Part shown: positions 1-5,824 of the stretch, in pieces | Numbering within the stretch: position 1 is the first letter of the stretch | How the letters are laid out: each line of letters begins with the position of its first letter | Source: a virus | IMG/VR virus record: IMGVR_UViG_3300049847_000087 | Coordinates: 1-39,941 of that record | Length of the DNA: 39,941 bases | Reading direction: 5' to 3' (one strand) | Notes under the pieces: generated by a model | Databases searched by the model: none | Seen by the model: only the letters and a program-made list of their open reading frames with translations | What the model was told of the DNA's origin: nothing | Position numbers and translations under genes: made by a program

Positions 1-112
1 CGGCCCATGCGGTCATTGCTGGACTGCAAACCGTGTCGGTCACTACTTGCAGGGATTCGGGGATTTTGCCAGAATTGGCCTGCGAGTCTTGACAACCCGC
101 AATTTAGCGCAA

Positions 113-159
113 ACAGACTTCGGTCTGCAAGCGCGGTCGGAGCGACCAGATCCTCCGAC
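113..159. other. two short hairpins in non-coding left end
   Basis: Positions 1-193 hold no convincing gene. Within them are a 5-bp stem with a TTCG tetraloop (CAGAC 114-118 / GTCTG 123-127) and a perfect 7-bp inverted repeat (GTCGGAG 136-142 / CTCCGAC 153-159, 10-nt loop), directly before the terminator at 167. They could be the 3' part of a structured transcript that starts outside the window. I could not fold it into a tRNA. Confidence 0.4.
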
Positions 160-166
160 TTATTCC

Positions 167-199
167 AAGGCCCTGACCAATGTCGGGGCCTTTTCATTT
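167..199 (+). terminator. rho-independent terminator, rightward
   Basis: The left arm AAGGCCCTGAC (167-177) pairs with GTCGGGGCCTT (182-192), including one G-T wobble, across a CAAT loop. The run TTTTCATTT follows. It can stop rightward transcription arriving from outside the left edge. Read leftward it has no T-tract, so it should not block the leftward genes 194-903. Confidence 0.75.
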
Positions 200-520
200 G
201 GGCCACCAGGTAATCGCCAGAGACCGTTGTTTGCGGCACATCCGGCTGCCACCCTTCCGAACCTGCACCCCGGCCAATTCCGGGAGCCGACGAGCAAACC
301 TGATCCGCCATTCGCTGAAATACTGGCCGTGCTCTTTGGCGTAGATATCGGCCAATTCCGCCGAGGTGTGCCCCGGAAAGCGGGTGACCATCTCGAGCGC
401 GATCTGCTGCTGCCTGCTCAGAGCCCCGCTTGACTTAATCTTGGCCGCCGCCACATGGCTGGATTCCGGATCGGTATTACGCGCTCGGGGAGTGTCGGCA
501 AACAGGTTATTTTGGTCCAT
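194..520 (-). CDS. small winged-helix-like phage protein
   Basis: A 108-residue protein if it starts at the ATG at 520. That ATG is preceded by GGAGGG at good spacing, so I prefer it to an in-frame TTG at 541. The N-terminal part (ARNTDPESSHVAAAKI) and the middle helices (LSRQQQIALEMV, then TSAELADIYA) resemble a common phage and prophage family annotated as winged-helix or MarR-like DNA-binding proteins. The end 'SLAITWWP' is typical of that family. The basic stretch QVRKGGSRMCRKQR fits nucleic-acid contact. It lies downstream of the Cro-like gene and a 58-residue gene and overlaps the latter by 14 nt, so the three are probably co-transcribed. Exact function is unknown. Confidence 0.75.
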   Translation of the reverse strand: MDQNNLFADTPRARNTDPESSHVAAAKIKSSGALSRQQQIALEMVTRFPGHTSAELADIYAKEHGQYFSEWRIRFARRLPELAGVQVRKGGSRMCRKQRSLAITWWPK

Positions 521-683
521 TCTGGTCCCTCCGGTGGTCAATCAATCGCTGCCGCCACGAATCCACCGCCTGACGCGCTTTGTATTGCGTCAGGCTGATC
601 GGAGCCGAAGCGGCCCTATCCTCTAGATGCTGGAGGTAATTCGCCCTCAGTATCGCCGCATAATCCGTCCTATGGGGTTTCAT
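507..683 (-). CDS. hypothetical 58-residue protein
   Basis: The ATG at 683 overlaps the 3' end of the Cro-like gene and has AAAGG 7 nt upstream. The frame stays open to a TAA at 507-509 and fills the otherwise empty gap between the flanking genes. The product is basic and helical (MKPHRTDYAAILRANYLQ..., then YKARQAVDSWRQRLIDHRRD). Its last codons carry the ribosome-binding site of the next gene, which suggests translational coupling. No family recognised. Good start signal, tight packing and plausible composition make it likely real. Confidence 0.7.
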   Translation of the reverse strand: MKPHRTDYAAILRANYLQHLEDRAASAPISLTQYKARQAVDSWRQRLIDHRRDQNGPK

Positions 684-903
684 TCAGTCGCCTTTCAGCG
701 CGTCGTACTCGCACGGTGGAGCGTTGTGGGAACGATTTAGCCTTAAACCGACCCTTGGTGAGGGTCTCAATCTGTAGCGCCCGCCACGAGGGTATGTAGT
801 CGCCCCAGCGGTAAACCGCTTGCCGGGTGCAGTGCAGGGCGTCGGCCAGCTCATCGACTGAGCCGAAATGTTCGATAACCGGGAGCAGGGAGGGATTTAG
901 CAT
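670..903 (-). CDS. Cro/YdaS-like HTH regulator
   Basis: A 77-residue protein whose residues about 14-36 (SVDELADALHCTRQAVYRWG) form a helix-turn-helix of the Cro/YdaS type: a helix, a turn at H-C-T, then the recognition helix RQAVYRW. The C-terminal third is strongly basic (RFKAKSFPQRSTVRVRRAERR), as in small phage repressors. It is the first gene leftward of the divergent promoter region. The best leftward promoter places the transcription start at about 904, so the message would be nearly leaderless, and no Shine-Dalgarno sequence precedes the ATG. It probably controls one or both promoters in 904-1001. Whether it acts as Cro or as the maintenance repressor cannot be told; at 77 residues it lacks the cleavage domain of a LexA/CI-type repressor. 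Confidence 0.8.
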   Translation of the reverse strand: MLNPSLLPVIEHFGSVDELADALHCTRQAVYRWGDYIPSWRALQIETLTKGRFKAKSFPQRSTVRVRRAERRLNETP

Positions 904-910
904 GTGGTGG

Positions 911-939
911 ACTCTACAGAAGTAAAAATAATTTGTCTA
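911..939 (-). promoter_or_regulatory. leftward sigma70-type promoter for HTH gene
   Basis: On the minus strand, TAGACA (939-934, five of six bases of the -35 consensus), a 17-nt spacer, then TAGAGT (916-911, four of six of the -10 consensus). The predicted start is at about 904, one base before the ATG at 903, which suggests a leaderless mRNA like lambda cI from PRM. Confidence 0.5.
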
Positions 940-950
940 GAGTGTTGACA
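934..950. promoter_or_regulatory. palindrome made of two back-to-back -35 boxes
   Basis: TGTCTAGAGTGTTGACA is an imperfect 17-bp palindrome (6 of 8 pairs match). Its arms are the -35 boxes of the leftward and rightward promoters, separated by only 5 bp. Two polymerases could not bind at once, and a dimeric HTH protein could bind here. Operator function is inferred. Confidence 0.45.
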
Positions 951-973
951 CGATAATCAAATAAGTTTACAAG
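945..973 (+). promoter_or_regulatory. rightward sigma70-type early promoter
   Basis: A perfect TTGACA (945-950), a 17-nt spacer, then TACAAG (968-973). The predicted start is near 980. The first gene of the rightward operon follows, with AAGAGGA 7 nt before its ATG at 1002. The stretch 920-975 is clearly AT-richer than its surroundings. Confidence 0.65.
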
Positions 974-1001
974 TATAGCCGTCAACCAAGAGGACCAAAC
1001 C

Positions 1002-1301
1002 ATGATGACCAATCGGCAACGCCAAGATTTAGACCGCCACATCACCGGCAACTATGGAGAAGATTCCGTGTCGAGGAAGTACTGCATTTGGGAGGATTGC
1101 GATCAAGAAGCGCTTTATTGTGAGGGGCATGCAGAAGAACTGATGCTTCCGAAACTTGATGCATTGCGCGCCGAGAACACGCGGTTGCGGGCGGCGTTGG
1201 AAAAGATACGCGACGCCAGCCCGAGGGGCGGATCAGACATGGTCCATATCGCGTACCTCGAAGAAATCGCCCGCGCCGCGCTCGCACAGGTGCAATCATG
1301 A
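1002..1301 (+). CDS. hypothetical protein, first gene of early operon
   Basis: A 99-residue protein. The start is the ATG at 1002 with AAGAGGA upstream; a second ATG follows immediately and could serve instead. The N-terminal half has several Cys and His residues (KYCIWEDCDQEALYCEGHAEE) that could bind a metal. The second half is a helical stretch with heptad-like spacing (LDALRAENTRLRAALEKI), a probable short coiled coil for dimerisation. The 3' end overlaps the next gene by ATGA. As the promoter-proximal gene of the rightward operon it should be expressed very early. No family assigned. Confidence 0.75.
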   Translation: MMTNRQRQDLDRHITGNYGEDSVSRKYCIWEDCDQEALYCEGHAEELMLPKLDALRAENTRLRAALEKIRDASPRGGSDMVHIAYLEEIARAALAQVQS

Positions 1302-1618
1302 ACCACGACGATTATCTAGAAGCCCGCCTTGAGCAGGCCGATCAAGAGGGGGCCGAGTTCGAGCAGCGACTAGACGCTTACATCCGCGGGCTGTCTGACA
1401 GGGAATGGCTGAACCACCTGAGCGACGCGATAGACGACAACAACTACGTACCGAACCGTCAGGGCCGCCCGCTGCCTGAGAAAGATGTTTACAACGGCCT
1501 GCGTTGCAAAGCGCTGCGGGATATGTTCGAGCAGGGCCGTGACGCCGAGATTGGCAAGGCAATGCGCAACTGGCTGAACGCCTACATGAGGCAATGTCTA
1601 GAGGCGCGGGAGCTGTGA
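1298..1618 (+). CDS. hypothetical acidic protein
   Basis: A 106-residue protein whose ATG overlaps the previous stop (ATGA), so translation is probably coupled. It is charged and helical (DDYLEARLEQADQEGAEFEQ near the N-terminus) with a central segment SDREWLNHLSDAIDDNNYVP. No cysteines before the C-terminal region, no membrane segment and no recognised motif. The stop overlaps a GTG that could start a further small gene. Confidence 0.7.
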   Translation: MNHDDYLEARLEQADQEGAEFEQRLDAYIRGLSDREWLNHLSDAIDDNNYVPNRQGRPLPEKDVYNGLRCKALRDMFEQGRDAEIGKAMRNWLNAYMRQCLEAREL

Positions 1619-1770
1619 GCGAACTCGAACCCGATTTCCGCGAGGAAGAAGATTCCAACTGGCAAGCCATGCTCGAAGCTGATCCGGCATGGTGGGATTA
1701 TCTCGATAACGTAGATCAGCAAAACGAACAGGAGCGAAACAATGAAGTTTCCAGCGAAAGCAACGACTGA
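1615..1770 (+). CDS. possible small acidic protein
   Basis: A 51-codon frame starting at a GTG that overlaps the previous stop as GTGA, the same arrangement seen at 3630 and 3875. The product is acidic (SELEPDFREEEDSNWQ near the start, DPAWWDYLDNV in the middle). It overlaps the start of the SSB-like gene by 29 nt and fills the gap between two clear genes. A shorter version could begin at the ATG at 1669. No ideal ribosome-binding site, so only moderately supported. Confidence 0.45.
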   Translation: MSELEPDFREEEDSNWQAMLEADPAWWDYLDNVDQQNEQERNNEVSSESND

Positions 1771-2356
1771 CTTTCAAATCTGCCCCGCCGGCAATCACGT
1801 CGCAATCTGCAATGCAATGGTGGACTTGGGATTGCAAGCGGGTTCCGTCAAGTACCCGGACCCGAAACACCAGGTTTACATCCGCTTCGAACTGCCCGAT
1901 GAGCGGATCAGCTACACCAAGGATGGCGCTGAAATTGAAGGGCCGATGAGTATCGGACGCACATTCACCGCCTCCATGAATGAGAAGTCGAACCTGCGCA
2001 AGTTTGTCGAATCGTGGCGGGGTGCCGCTTTCACCGATTCGCAGGCAGAGGATTTTGATTTCAAGAAGCTGCTCGGGCAACGATGTTTGTTGAACGTCAC
2101 TCACACCGTGAAGGGTGAGAAAACCTATGCCAATATCACCGCAGCGACTCCGCTACCGAAGTCGATGCCCTCGACTCAGCCGCAGCATAATGCCTCACTG
2201 TACTTCGACCTCGAGGCGCCGGACTCGAAAACCTTCGAATCGCTGCCAAAGTGGTTACAGGAAAAGGTGCAGAAGCGTATCGAGCCCGCTCAACACGAGG
2301 TTGATCCGGGCTATGCGGTGAGCGACGAACCGTTCAACGACGACATACCGTTCTAG
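1742..2356 (+). CDS. ssb: phage single-stranded DNA-binding protein (SSB-like)
   Basis: A 204-residue protein with GGAG ahead of the ATG. The decisive feature is the C-terminal tail DEPFNDDIPF, almost identical to the acidic DDIPF peptide by which bacterial SSB recruits replication and repair enzymes. The upstream 150 residues are rich in beta-strand segments, for example HQVYIRFELPDERISY and LLNVTHTVKGEKTYANI, as expected for an OB-fold. The family resembles phage 'DUF669-like' SSBs rather than E. coli SSB in its core. It sits directly before an exonuclease gene, a common pairing in phage recombination modules. Likely role: coating ssDNA during replication and strand annealing and recruiting partners through the tail. 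Confidence 0.8.
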   Translation: MKFPAKATTDFQICPAGNHVAICNAMVDLGLQAGSVKYPDPKHQVYIRFELPDERISYTKDGAEIEGPMSIGRTFTASMNEKSNLRKFVESWRGAAFTDSQAEDFDFKKLLGQRCLLNVTHTVKGEKTYANITAATPLPKSMPSTQPQHNASLYFDLEAPDSKTFESLPKWLQEKVQKRIEPAQHEVDPGYAVSDEPFNDDIPF

Positions 2357-2358
2357 TC

Positions 2359-3006
2359 ATGCCCACTCCATCAAAAGGCTATTTCAACGCCGCGGGAAAG
2401 CGAATTCCTGGAACCACCACAATTATTGGTCGATTTAAGGACTCAGGCGGTTTGGTGCATTGGTCTTGGCAATGCGGGATGGATGGGAAGGATTACCGGG
2501 ATGTGCGCGATAACGCCGCCTCCGTTGGAACTCTAGTCCATGCAATGGTCGATGCCGCGATCCATAAGAGCGAGCAACCGTCCACTGAGGGGTTCACGCC
2601 CGAGCAATTGATTCAGGCCGCCAATGGATTGCAAGCATTCAAGGATTGGTACGCAGGCTCCAGCGGTTCGATTCTGGATACCGAAATGCGGCTGGTGTCC
2701 GAACGCCACCAGTTCGGCGGCACTCCAGATGCCATCGCGGTTATCAATGGCAAGCTCTGCATTGCTGATTGGAAATCAGGCGGCGTGTATCAGGATGCAC
2801 TGATCCAGGTGGCCGCTTACGGGCAGCTGTGGATGGAGGCGCATCCCGAGCAACGCATCGAGGGCTATCACATTGTCAGATTCGCCAAAGATACCGGCGA
2901 CTTTGTTCACCGACACTATGCGGACCTGTCGGAGGCGTGGGAGCAGTTCCTATTGTTTCGCCGCGCCTATGAGATCGACAAAGGTCTGAAAAAGAGGGCG
3001 CAATGA
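2359..3006 (+). CDS. PD-(D/E)XK exonuclease, Cas4/RecB-like
   Basis: A 215-residue nuclease with the whole RecB-family signature: an early His (GTLVHAMVD, H61), the motif II Asp in GGTPD (D124), motif III D-W-K (D137, K139 in IADWKSG), and the Q-x3-Y motif (QVAAY, Q150/Y154). These residues bind metal and cut DNA. Length and motif spacing match phage exonucleases that make 3' overhangs for recombination. It starts 2 nt after the SSB stop and ends in an ATGA overlap, so it forms a recombination/replication pair with SSB. No separate annealase (Beta or Erf type) is seen beside it. The target end specificity cannot be read from the sequence. Confidence 0.88.
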   Translation: MPTPSKGYFNAAGKRIPGTTTIIGRFKDSGGLVHWSWQCGMDGKDYRDVRDNAASVGTLVHAMVDAAIHKSEQPSTEGFTPEQLIQAANGLQAFKDWYAGSSGSILDTEMRLVSERHQFGGTPDAIAVINGKLCIADWKSGGVYQDALIQVAAYGQLWMEAHPEQRIEGYHIVRFAKDTGDFVHRHYADLSEAWEQFLLFRRAYEIDKGLKKRAQ

Positions 3007-3200
3007 TCCCCCACGCCGACTTCAACGGCTGGCGCTGCACGAGCTGTGGCTCAGTCCACTGCGACCAAGACGCCGCCGAGCATTGCTGCCGGACTGTCAG
3101 GCGAGAGCCGATAGAGACATTGGCTAGTGATTTATTTGATTTATTTGTGGCCGCAATGTTTATCGGCTGCCTCGTTTGGTTGATAAAGGAAATTCTATGA
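3003..3200 (+). CDS. small Cys-rich membrane protein
   Basis: A 65-residue protein overlapping the exonuclease stop by ATGA. The N-terminal half carries a zinc-ribbon-like set (WRCTSCGSVHCDQDAAEHCC). The C-terminus is a single membrane segment (DLFVAAMFIGCLVWLIKEIL). A small metal-binding knob on a membrane anchor is an odd combination for an early phage gene. It could be an inhibitor or modulator of a host membrane or DNA-associated protein, but there is no direct evidence. Likely real because of the overlap on both sides. Confidence 0.7.
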   Translation: MIPHADFNGWRCTSCGSVHCDQDAAEHCCRTVRREPIETLASDLFDLFVAAMFIGCLVWLIKEIL

Positions 3201-3544
3201 ACTCAACCAACTTCATTCTCGCAATCGAGGTTCTGTCTGAACTGGTCAAGGAACTAATAGCCGCGAATCAGGATCAATTGGCCGCAATCGTGGACAACGC
3301 GCGGCGGGATGTTTACCGGCATCAGCGGCCGAAGCACGAGCCTACGGCATTCGAGAGCATGGCAAATGCCGACAAGTGCCGAAGCTGCGGGGCTGAAATC
3401 GTTTGGCTGAAAACCATCAACGGGAAAAATATGCCGGTTGACGCGGAGACCTTTGAGGATGGGGACGAGCTGTTTGAGCCCAAGCGGCACACCAGCCATT
3501 TCGCCACCTGTCCCGACGCGGAAAAGTTCAGGAGAAAGAAATGA
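3197..3544 (+). CDS. zinc-ribbon-type hypothetical phage protein
   Basis: I choose the ATG at 3197 (115 residues) because AAAGGA lies just upstream and the ATG overlaps the previous stop as ATGA; an upstream in-frame TTG at 3176 has no such signal. The N-terminal third is helical. The C-terminal half contains KCRSCGAEIVWLKTINGKNM, followed by PVDAE and then HTSHFATCPDAEKF. This CxxCG...MPVDA...H..TC arrangement recurs in many phage proteins and very probably binds zinc. Function unknown. Confidence 0.75.
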   Translation: MNSTNFILAIEVLSELVKELIAANQDQLAAIVDNARRDVYRHQRPKHEPTAFESMANADKCRSCGAEIVWLKTINGKNMPVDAETFEDGDELFEPKRHTSHFATCPDAEKFRRKK

Positions 3545-3633
3545 CCACCTTCGAAAAACTGTTACTCGGCTATGTCGCCTGGGCGTTCGCGGCGTGGCTG
3601 TTGATTGAACTCAGCTTGAGGGCGTTCCAGTGA
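3541..3633 (+). CDS. 30-residue single-pass membrane peptide
   Basis: The ATG at 3541 overlaps the preceding stop (ATGA), and the stop overlaps the next GTG start (GTGA). The product is one hydrophobic helix (LLLGYVAWAFAAWLLIEL) with short polar ends. The coupling on both sides argues for a real gene despite its size. Tiny early membrane peptides in phages can act on host membrane enzymes, but nothing here identifies a target. Confidence 0.6.
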   Translation: MTTFEKLLLGYVAWAFAAWLLIELSLRAFQ

Positions 3634-3878
3634 CCGACAACAAAGTAACAGGAATCGCAGTCAACGATGAGGAAGCGGCTAAGTTTGCTGCGTCCTGCAT
3701 CCCCTCCACCCCCGTCGCCCCGCCTGAGCCGAGGATCGGGTATGTGGTGCTGTGCTACTGGCCATGGTTGCAGGGTTGGGTGGCTTACTCTGCGATTCAC
3801 GATACCGTCAGTGACGCCCTCGCGTCTTGCGATAATTCGCGCCGCCACCAGGTCGTGCGCGTGGAGCTACCGCAGTGA
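3630..3878 (+). CDS. hypothetical protein (GTG start)
   Basis: An 82-residue protein starting with GTG inside a GTGA overlap. The N-terminal residues (TDNKVTGIAVNDEEAAKFAA) look like a small folded or helical region, followed by a Pro-rich linker (STPVAPPEPR) and an aromatic segment YVVLCYWPWLQGWVAYSA. No known family. The stop again overlaps the next gene's GTG. Real on the basis of packing. Confidence 0.65.
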   Translation: MTDNKVTGIAVNDEEAAKFAASCIPSTPVAPPEPRIGYVVLCYWPWLQGWVAYSAIHDTVSDALASCDNSRRHQVVRVELPQ

Positions 3879-4063
3879 GCGAGAAAACCGCATGGCATAA
3901 AGACGAGCGAACGTGGCAGCTTGTGAAGCTACTAATCGAATGCCGGGATGCGCTGCCTGCAATCAGCCTTGCCACCGCTAAATTGCGCGGTCTCGACCTG
4001 ACATTGGCAAATCGAATAGACGAGGCCCTAGAGCCGTGGGCTGTTGAGGAAGGTGGCCTATGA
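3875..4063 (+). CDS. hypothetical protein (GTG start)
   Basis: A 62-residue helical protein (TWQLVKLLIECRDALPAI, then LTLANRIDEALEPW). It starts at a GTG within GTGA and ends in ATGA. Its composition resembles small phage proteins made only of two or three helices. No motif identifies a function. Confidence 0.65.
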   Translation: MSEKTAWHKDERTWQLVKLLIECRDALPAISLATAKLRGLDLTLANRIDEALEPWAVEEGGL

Positions 4064-4257
4064 CCCGCCCGCAAAAAGCGAAACGACACGATCACCGGCA
4101 GTCCATATGGTTAATTGCTGGCGGCGGGATTATTTGGTGTTACCGCTGCGGGGCATGGTCACCGAATAATTCGGTTGGAAAGTGGACTCGGCCCACAGGG
4201 CGGGACGGTCAGAATCCCGCTATGAAGATTTCCAGGAAGCGCAAGGTGAAGAAATGA
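4060..4257 (+). CDS. hypothetical basic protein
   Basis: A 65-residue, Lys/Arg-rich protein (PQKAKRHDHRQ at the start, MKISRKRKVKK at the end) with a central hydrophobic stretch SIWLIAGGGIIWCYRCGAW containing a CxxC. The gene begins with the motif ATGACCCGCCCGC that recurs at 4254 and, with one change, at 4508. The charge suggests nucleic-acid contact, and CYRCG could be half of a zinc site. Function unknown. Confidence 0.6.
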   Translation: MTRPQKAKRHDHRQSIWLIAGGGIIWCYRCGAWSPNNSVGKWTRPTGRDGQNPAMKISRKRKVKK

Positions 4258-4511
4258 CCCGCCCGCTATCGGCGCTGGAGAGAGTGAAGCATTTTATGGA
4301 ATTTGCCCCTTACGATGGCTTTAGATCATTCAGCGGCAAAGGTCCTGACTTGGAAATGACCGACCTGCGCTTGTTGATCGCCGTGGTAGAGGCGGCGCGG
4401 AAAGTGACTGACTTCGCGATCAGGCATCCTGAGAATTGCAGCGCAGGAATGTGTGCCTTGATGCGAGAACTGATACCCGCCGTCAATCAAGCCACGGAGC
4501 CGAGCGAATGA
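4254..4511 (+). CDS. hypothetical helical protein
   Basis: I place the start at the ATG at 4254, which overlaps the previous stop, rather than at an upstream in-frame codon near 4182. AAGGTG precedes it. The 85-residue product is mostly helical (MTDLRLLIAVVEAARKVTDF) with a short Cys pair (NCSAGMC). Its first codons (MTRPLSALERV) share the nucleotide start motif of both neighbours, suggesting small-gene shuffling. Confidence 0.65.
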   Translation: MTRPLSALERVKHFMEFAPYDGFRSFSGKGPDLEMTDLRLLIAVVEAARKVTDFAIRHPENCSAGMCALMRELIPAVNQATEPSE

Positions 4512-4744
4512 GCCGCCCGCTGGAAAAATTCGGCCGATGGGTATTGAGCGAGTCCCGCTATCCGGAAGCCGGCGATGTTGACGGTGGCGCGATTCAGGAC
4601 AAAGCCATTGAGCTTGGCTTGCTTGGGTATGTGACCGTCGCTGAGCCGTGCGGGGAGCATTGTGCCTGCGCCGAGTATTTCAGTGCAGATGAGTGGCCCT
4701 GCGAATGCCTGCGCGAGACGCCGCTGGCGAAGGAGTGCGAATGA
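4508..4744 (+). CDS. hypothetical Cys-rich protein
   Basis: A 78-residue protein starting at the ATGA overlap (4508). The C-terminal half has five Cys and one His in PCGEHCACAEYFSADEWPCE and the following CLRE, a likely metal-binding cluster. The N-terminal part reads MSRPLEKFGRWVLSESRY. Ends by overlapping the next ATG. No family recognised. Confidence 0.65.
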   Translation: MSRPLEKFGRWVLSESRYPEAGDVDGGAIQDKAIELGLLGYVTVAEPCGEHCACAEYFSADEWPCECLRETPLAKECE

Positions 4745-5070
4745 AACCCAAACCGAAGATGAGCGATCCCACGCGAGAGGCGTTTGAACGGCATTTTAGT
4801 AAGCCGCCGTATAACTTTGCTGTTGACCGCTACCCTGCAACATCAGCATGGCCGAAGATTCGCCGCCAGTATCGTGATTATTCGCTAGAGCTTGCTTGGC
4901 TCGCCTGGCAAGAGGCGACGCGGCTGGAACGGGAGCGGCGCAAAGAAATGACGGCAACACTGATATGCAAAACCTGTAGTCAGGCATTTCCGCTAGACCT
5001 GAATGAAGCGCCGCTGGAATACGCGGATGTGCTTAGGAAAACTGTAGTTGAACCGGGGAATGAGGAATGA
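4741..5070 (+). CDS. hypothetical protein with CxxC end
   Basis: A 109-residue protein. The first 70 residues contain the pattern DPTREAFERHF followed by SLELAWLAWQEATRLERER. This resembles a frequent phage protein region in which an 'R.AFE..' helix is followed by 'AW.AWQ.A' and which accompanies early operons of many tailed phages. The last part (LICKTCSQAFPLDL) has one CxxC. Begins in ATGA and overlaps the next gene by ATGA. Function unknown. Confidence 0.7.
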   Translation: MKPKPKMSDPTREAFERHFSKPPYNFAVDRYPATSAWPKIRRQYRDYSLELAWLAWQEATRLERERRKEMTATLICKTCSQAFPLDLNEAPLEYADVLRKTVVEPGNEE

Positions 5071-5657
5071 ACTCGCACAGCGACGATGAGCGGAGGCTGG
5101 AAGAGATCCGTGAGCACAATCGACTCATGTGGGGCAAGCACACCGGCTGCGTAGGCGACGACACAGGATTCCTGCTTGCCGAGCGCGACAAACTATCGGC
5201 GGATAGGGATGCAGCACAGAAGCATGTTGAAATAATACTGCAAACTAATCTGGCAGCGGAACGGGAAATCCAGCGACAGGCTGAGGAACTGGCTGAATAC
5301 CATACGGAAGTTCCCCTGCTTAGGGCAAAACTCCATGAGCAGGCTGCGCTGATCGAGCGGGCGAAGGCGGAATTCATTCAATCCGTCAATGACGATACGG
5401 CCTATATGGAAATGAAGGCGGAGCGGGATGCCCTCAGTGCTGAGAATAAAGCGTTGATAGGCAACACCGAAACTATCGGGAGGATGTACGACATGGCCAC
5501 AGAGGCGCTACGGGATGCACTGGCAGAGCGCGACCGGCTGCGGGCTGCTCTCAGCAGTAACCCCTGCCCGGCTGCTATACCCGGCTTCGATACTGTCGGA
5601 GAATGCGTCGCGGGCGGGAAGTGCGGCTGTGATAATGCGGAGGCGCTGAAGTCGTGA
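5067..5657 (+). CDS. coiled-coil protein
   Basis: A 196-residue protein. After a short start it is nearly all heptad-rich helix (LLAERDKLSADRDAAQKHVE, AEREIQRQAEELAEY, LRDALAERDRLRAALS), so a long coiled coil is predicted. A Cys-containing tail (CVAGGKCGCDNAEAL) closes it. Proteins of this make-up (repeated 'ERD.L.A...AL') are common, mostly uncharacterised, members of phage early operons. It ends the run of overlapping small genes; after it comes an AT-rich control region. Confidence 0.75.
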   Translation: MNSHSDDERRLEEIREHNRLMWGKHTGCVGDDTGFLLAERDKLSADRDAAQKHVEIILQTNLAAEREIQRQAEELAEYHTEVPLLRAKLHEQAALIERAKAEFIQSVNDDTAYMEMKAERDALSAENKALIGNTETIGRMYDMATEALRDALAERDRLRAALSSNPCPAAIPGFDTVGECVAGGKCGCDNAEALKS

Positions 5658-5821
5658 TCCATTGTTTGCGCGATCATCAACTTACGAAGGCGCTTCGAGA
5701 TAAATCTCCGAATGATTCGCGAGTACTCTGGTCAAAAAATAACCAGAAAAGTCACTCTGGTAAAATAGTAAACGTGGGAAGCGCGAACTCCCCACGTTTG
5801 TTCTTTCACAATCAGGAGTAA
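5654..5821 (+). CDS. doubtful 55-codon frame over control region
   Basis: A GTG overlapping the previous stop (GTGA) opens a frame that runs to a TAA at 5819-5821. It fits the operon's coupling habit, but the region is AT-rich and full of repeats and a hairpin, which points to a regulatory rather than a coding role. The product (MIHCLRDHQLTKALRDKSP...) matches nothing I know. Confidence 0.2.
   Translation: MIHCLRDHQLTKALRDKSPNDSRVLWSKNNQKSHSGKIVNVGSANSPRLFFHNQE
5725..5766 (+). promoter_or_regulatory. direct/inverted repeats with extended -10 promoter
   Basis: ACTCTGGT occurs twice, at 5725-5732 and 5754-5761, 29 bp apart. The first copy forms a 6-bp inverted repeat with ACCAGA at 5742-5747. 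The second copy runs into TGGTAAAAT, an extended -10 box (TAAAAT 5761-5766) without a good -35. This looks like an activator- or repressor-controlled promoter for the gene at 5825. Confidence 0.4.
5770..5799 (+). terminator. hairpin before gene 5825 (terminator or leader)
   Basis: AAACGTGGG (5770-5778) pairs perfectly with CCCACGTTT (5791-5799) across a 12-nt loop. GTTCTTT follows. It could weakly end the upstream operon, or it could be a 5' leader hairpin of the next message, since it lies directly downstream of the extended -10 box and 25 nt before an ATG. Confidence 0.5.
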
Positions 5822-5824
5822 ATT

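Noticed and set aside
113-190. Possible tRNA in the left end
   Set aside because: There is no T-loop consensus, no acceptor stem and no anticodon arm in the right spacing; only simple hairpins.
7-433. Open frames on the + strand at the left edge (68 and 128 codons)
   Set aside because: They run through the hairpins and terminator, lack ribosome-binding sites and lie opposite a well-supported leftward gene.
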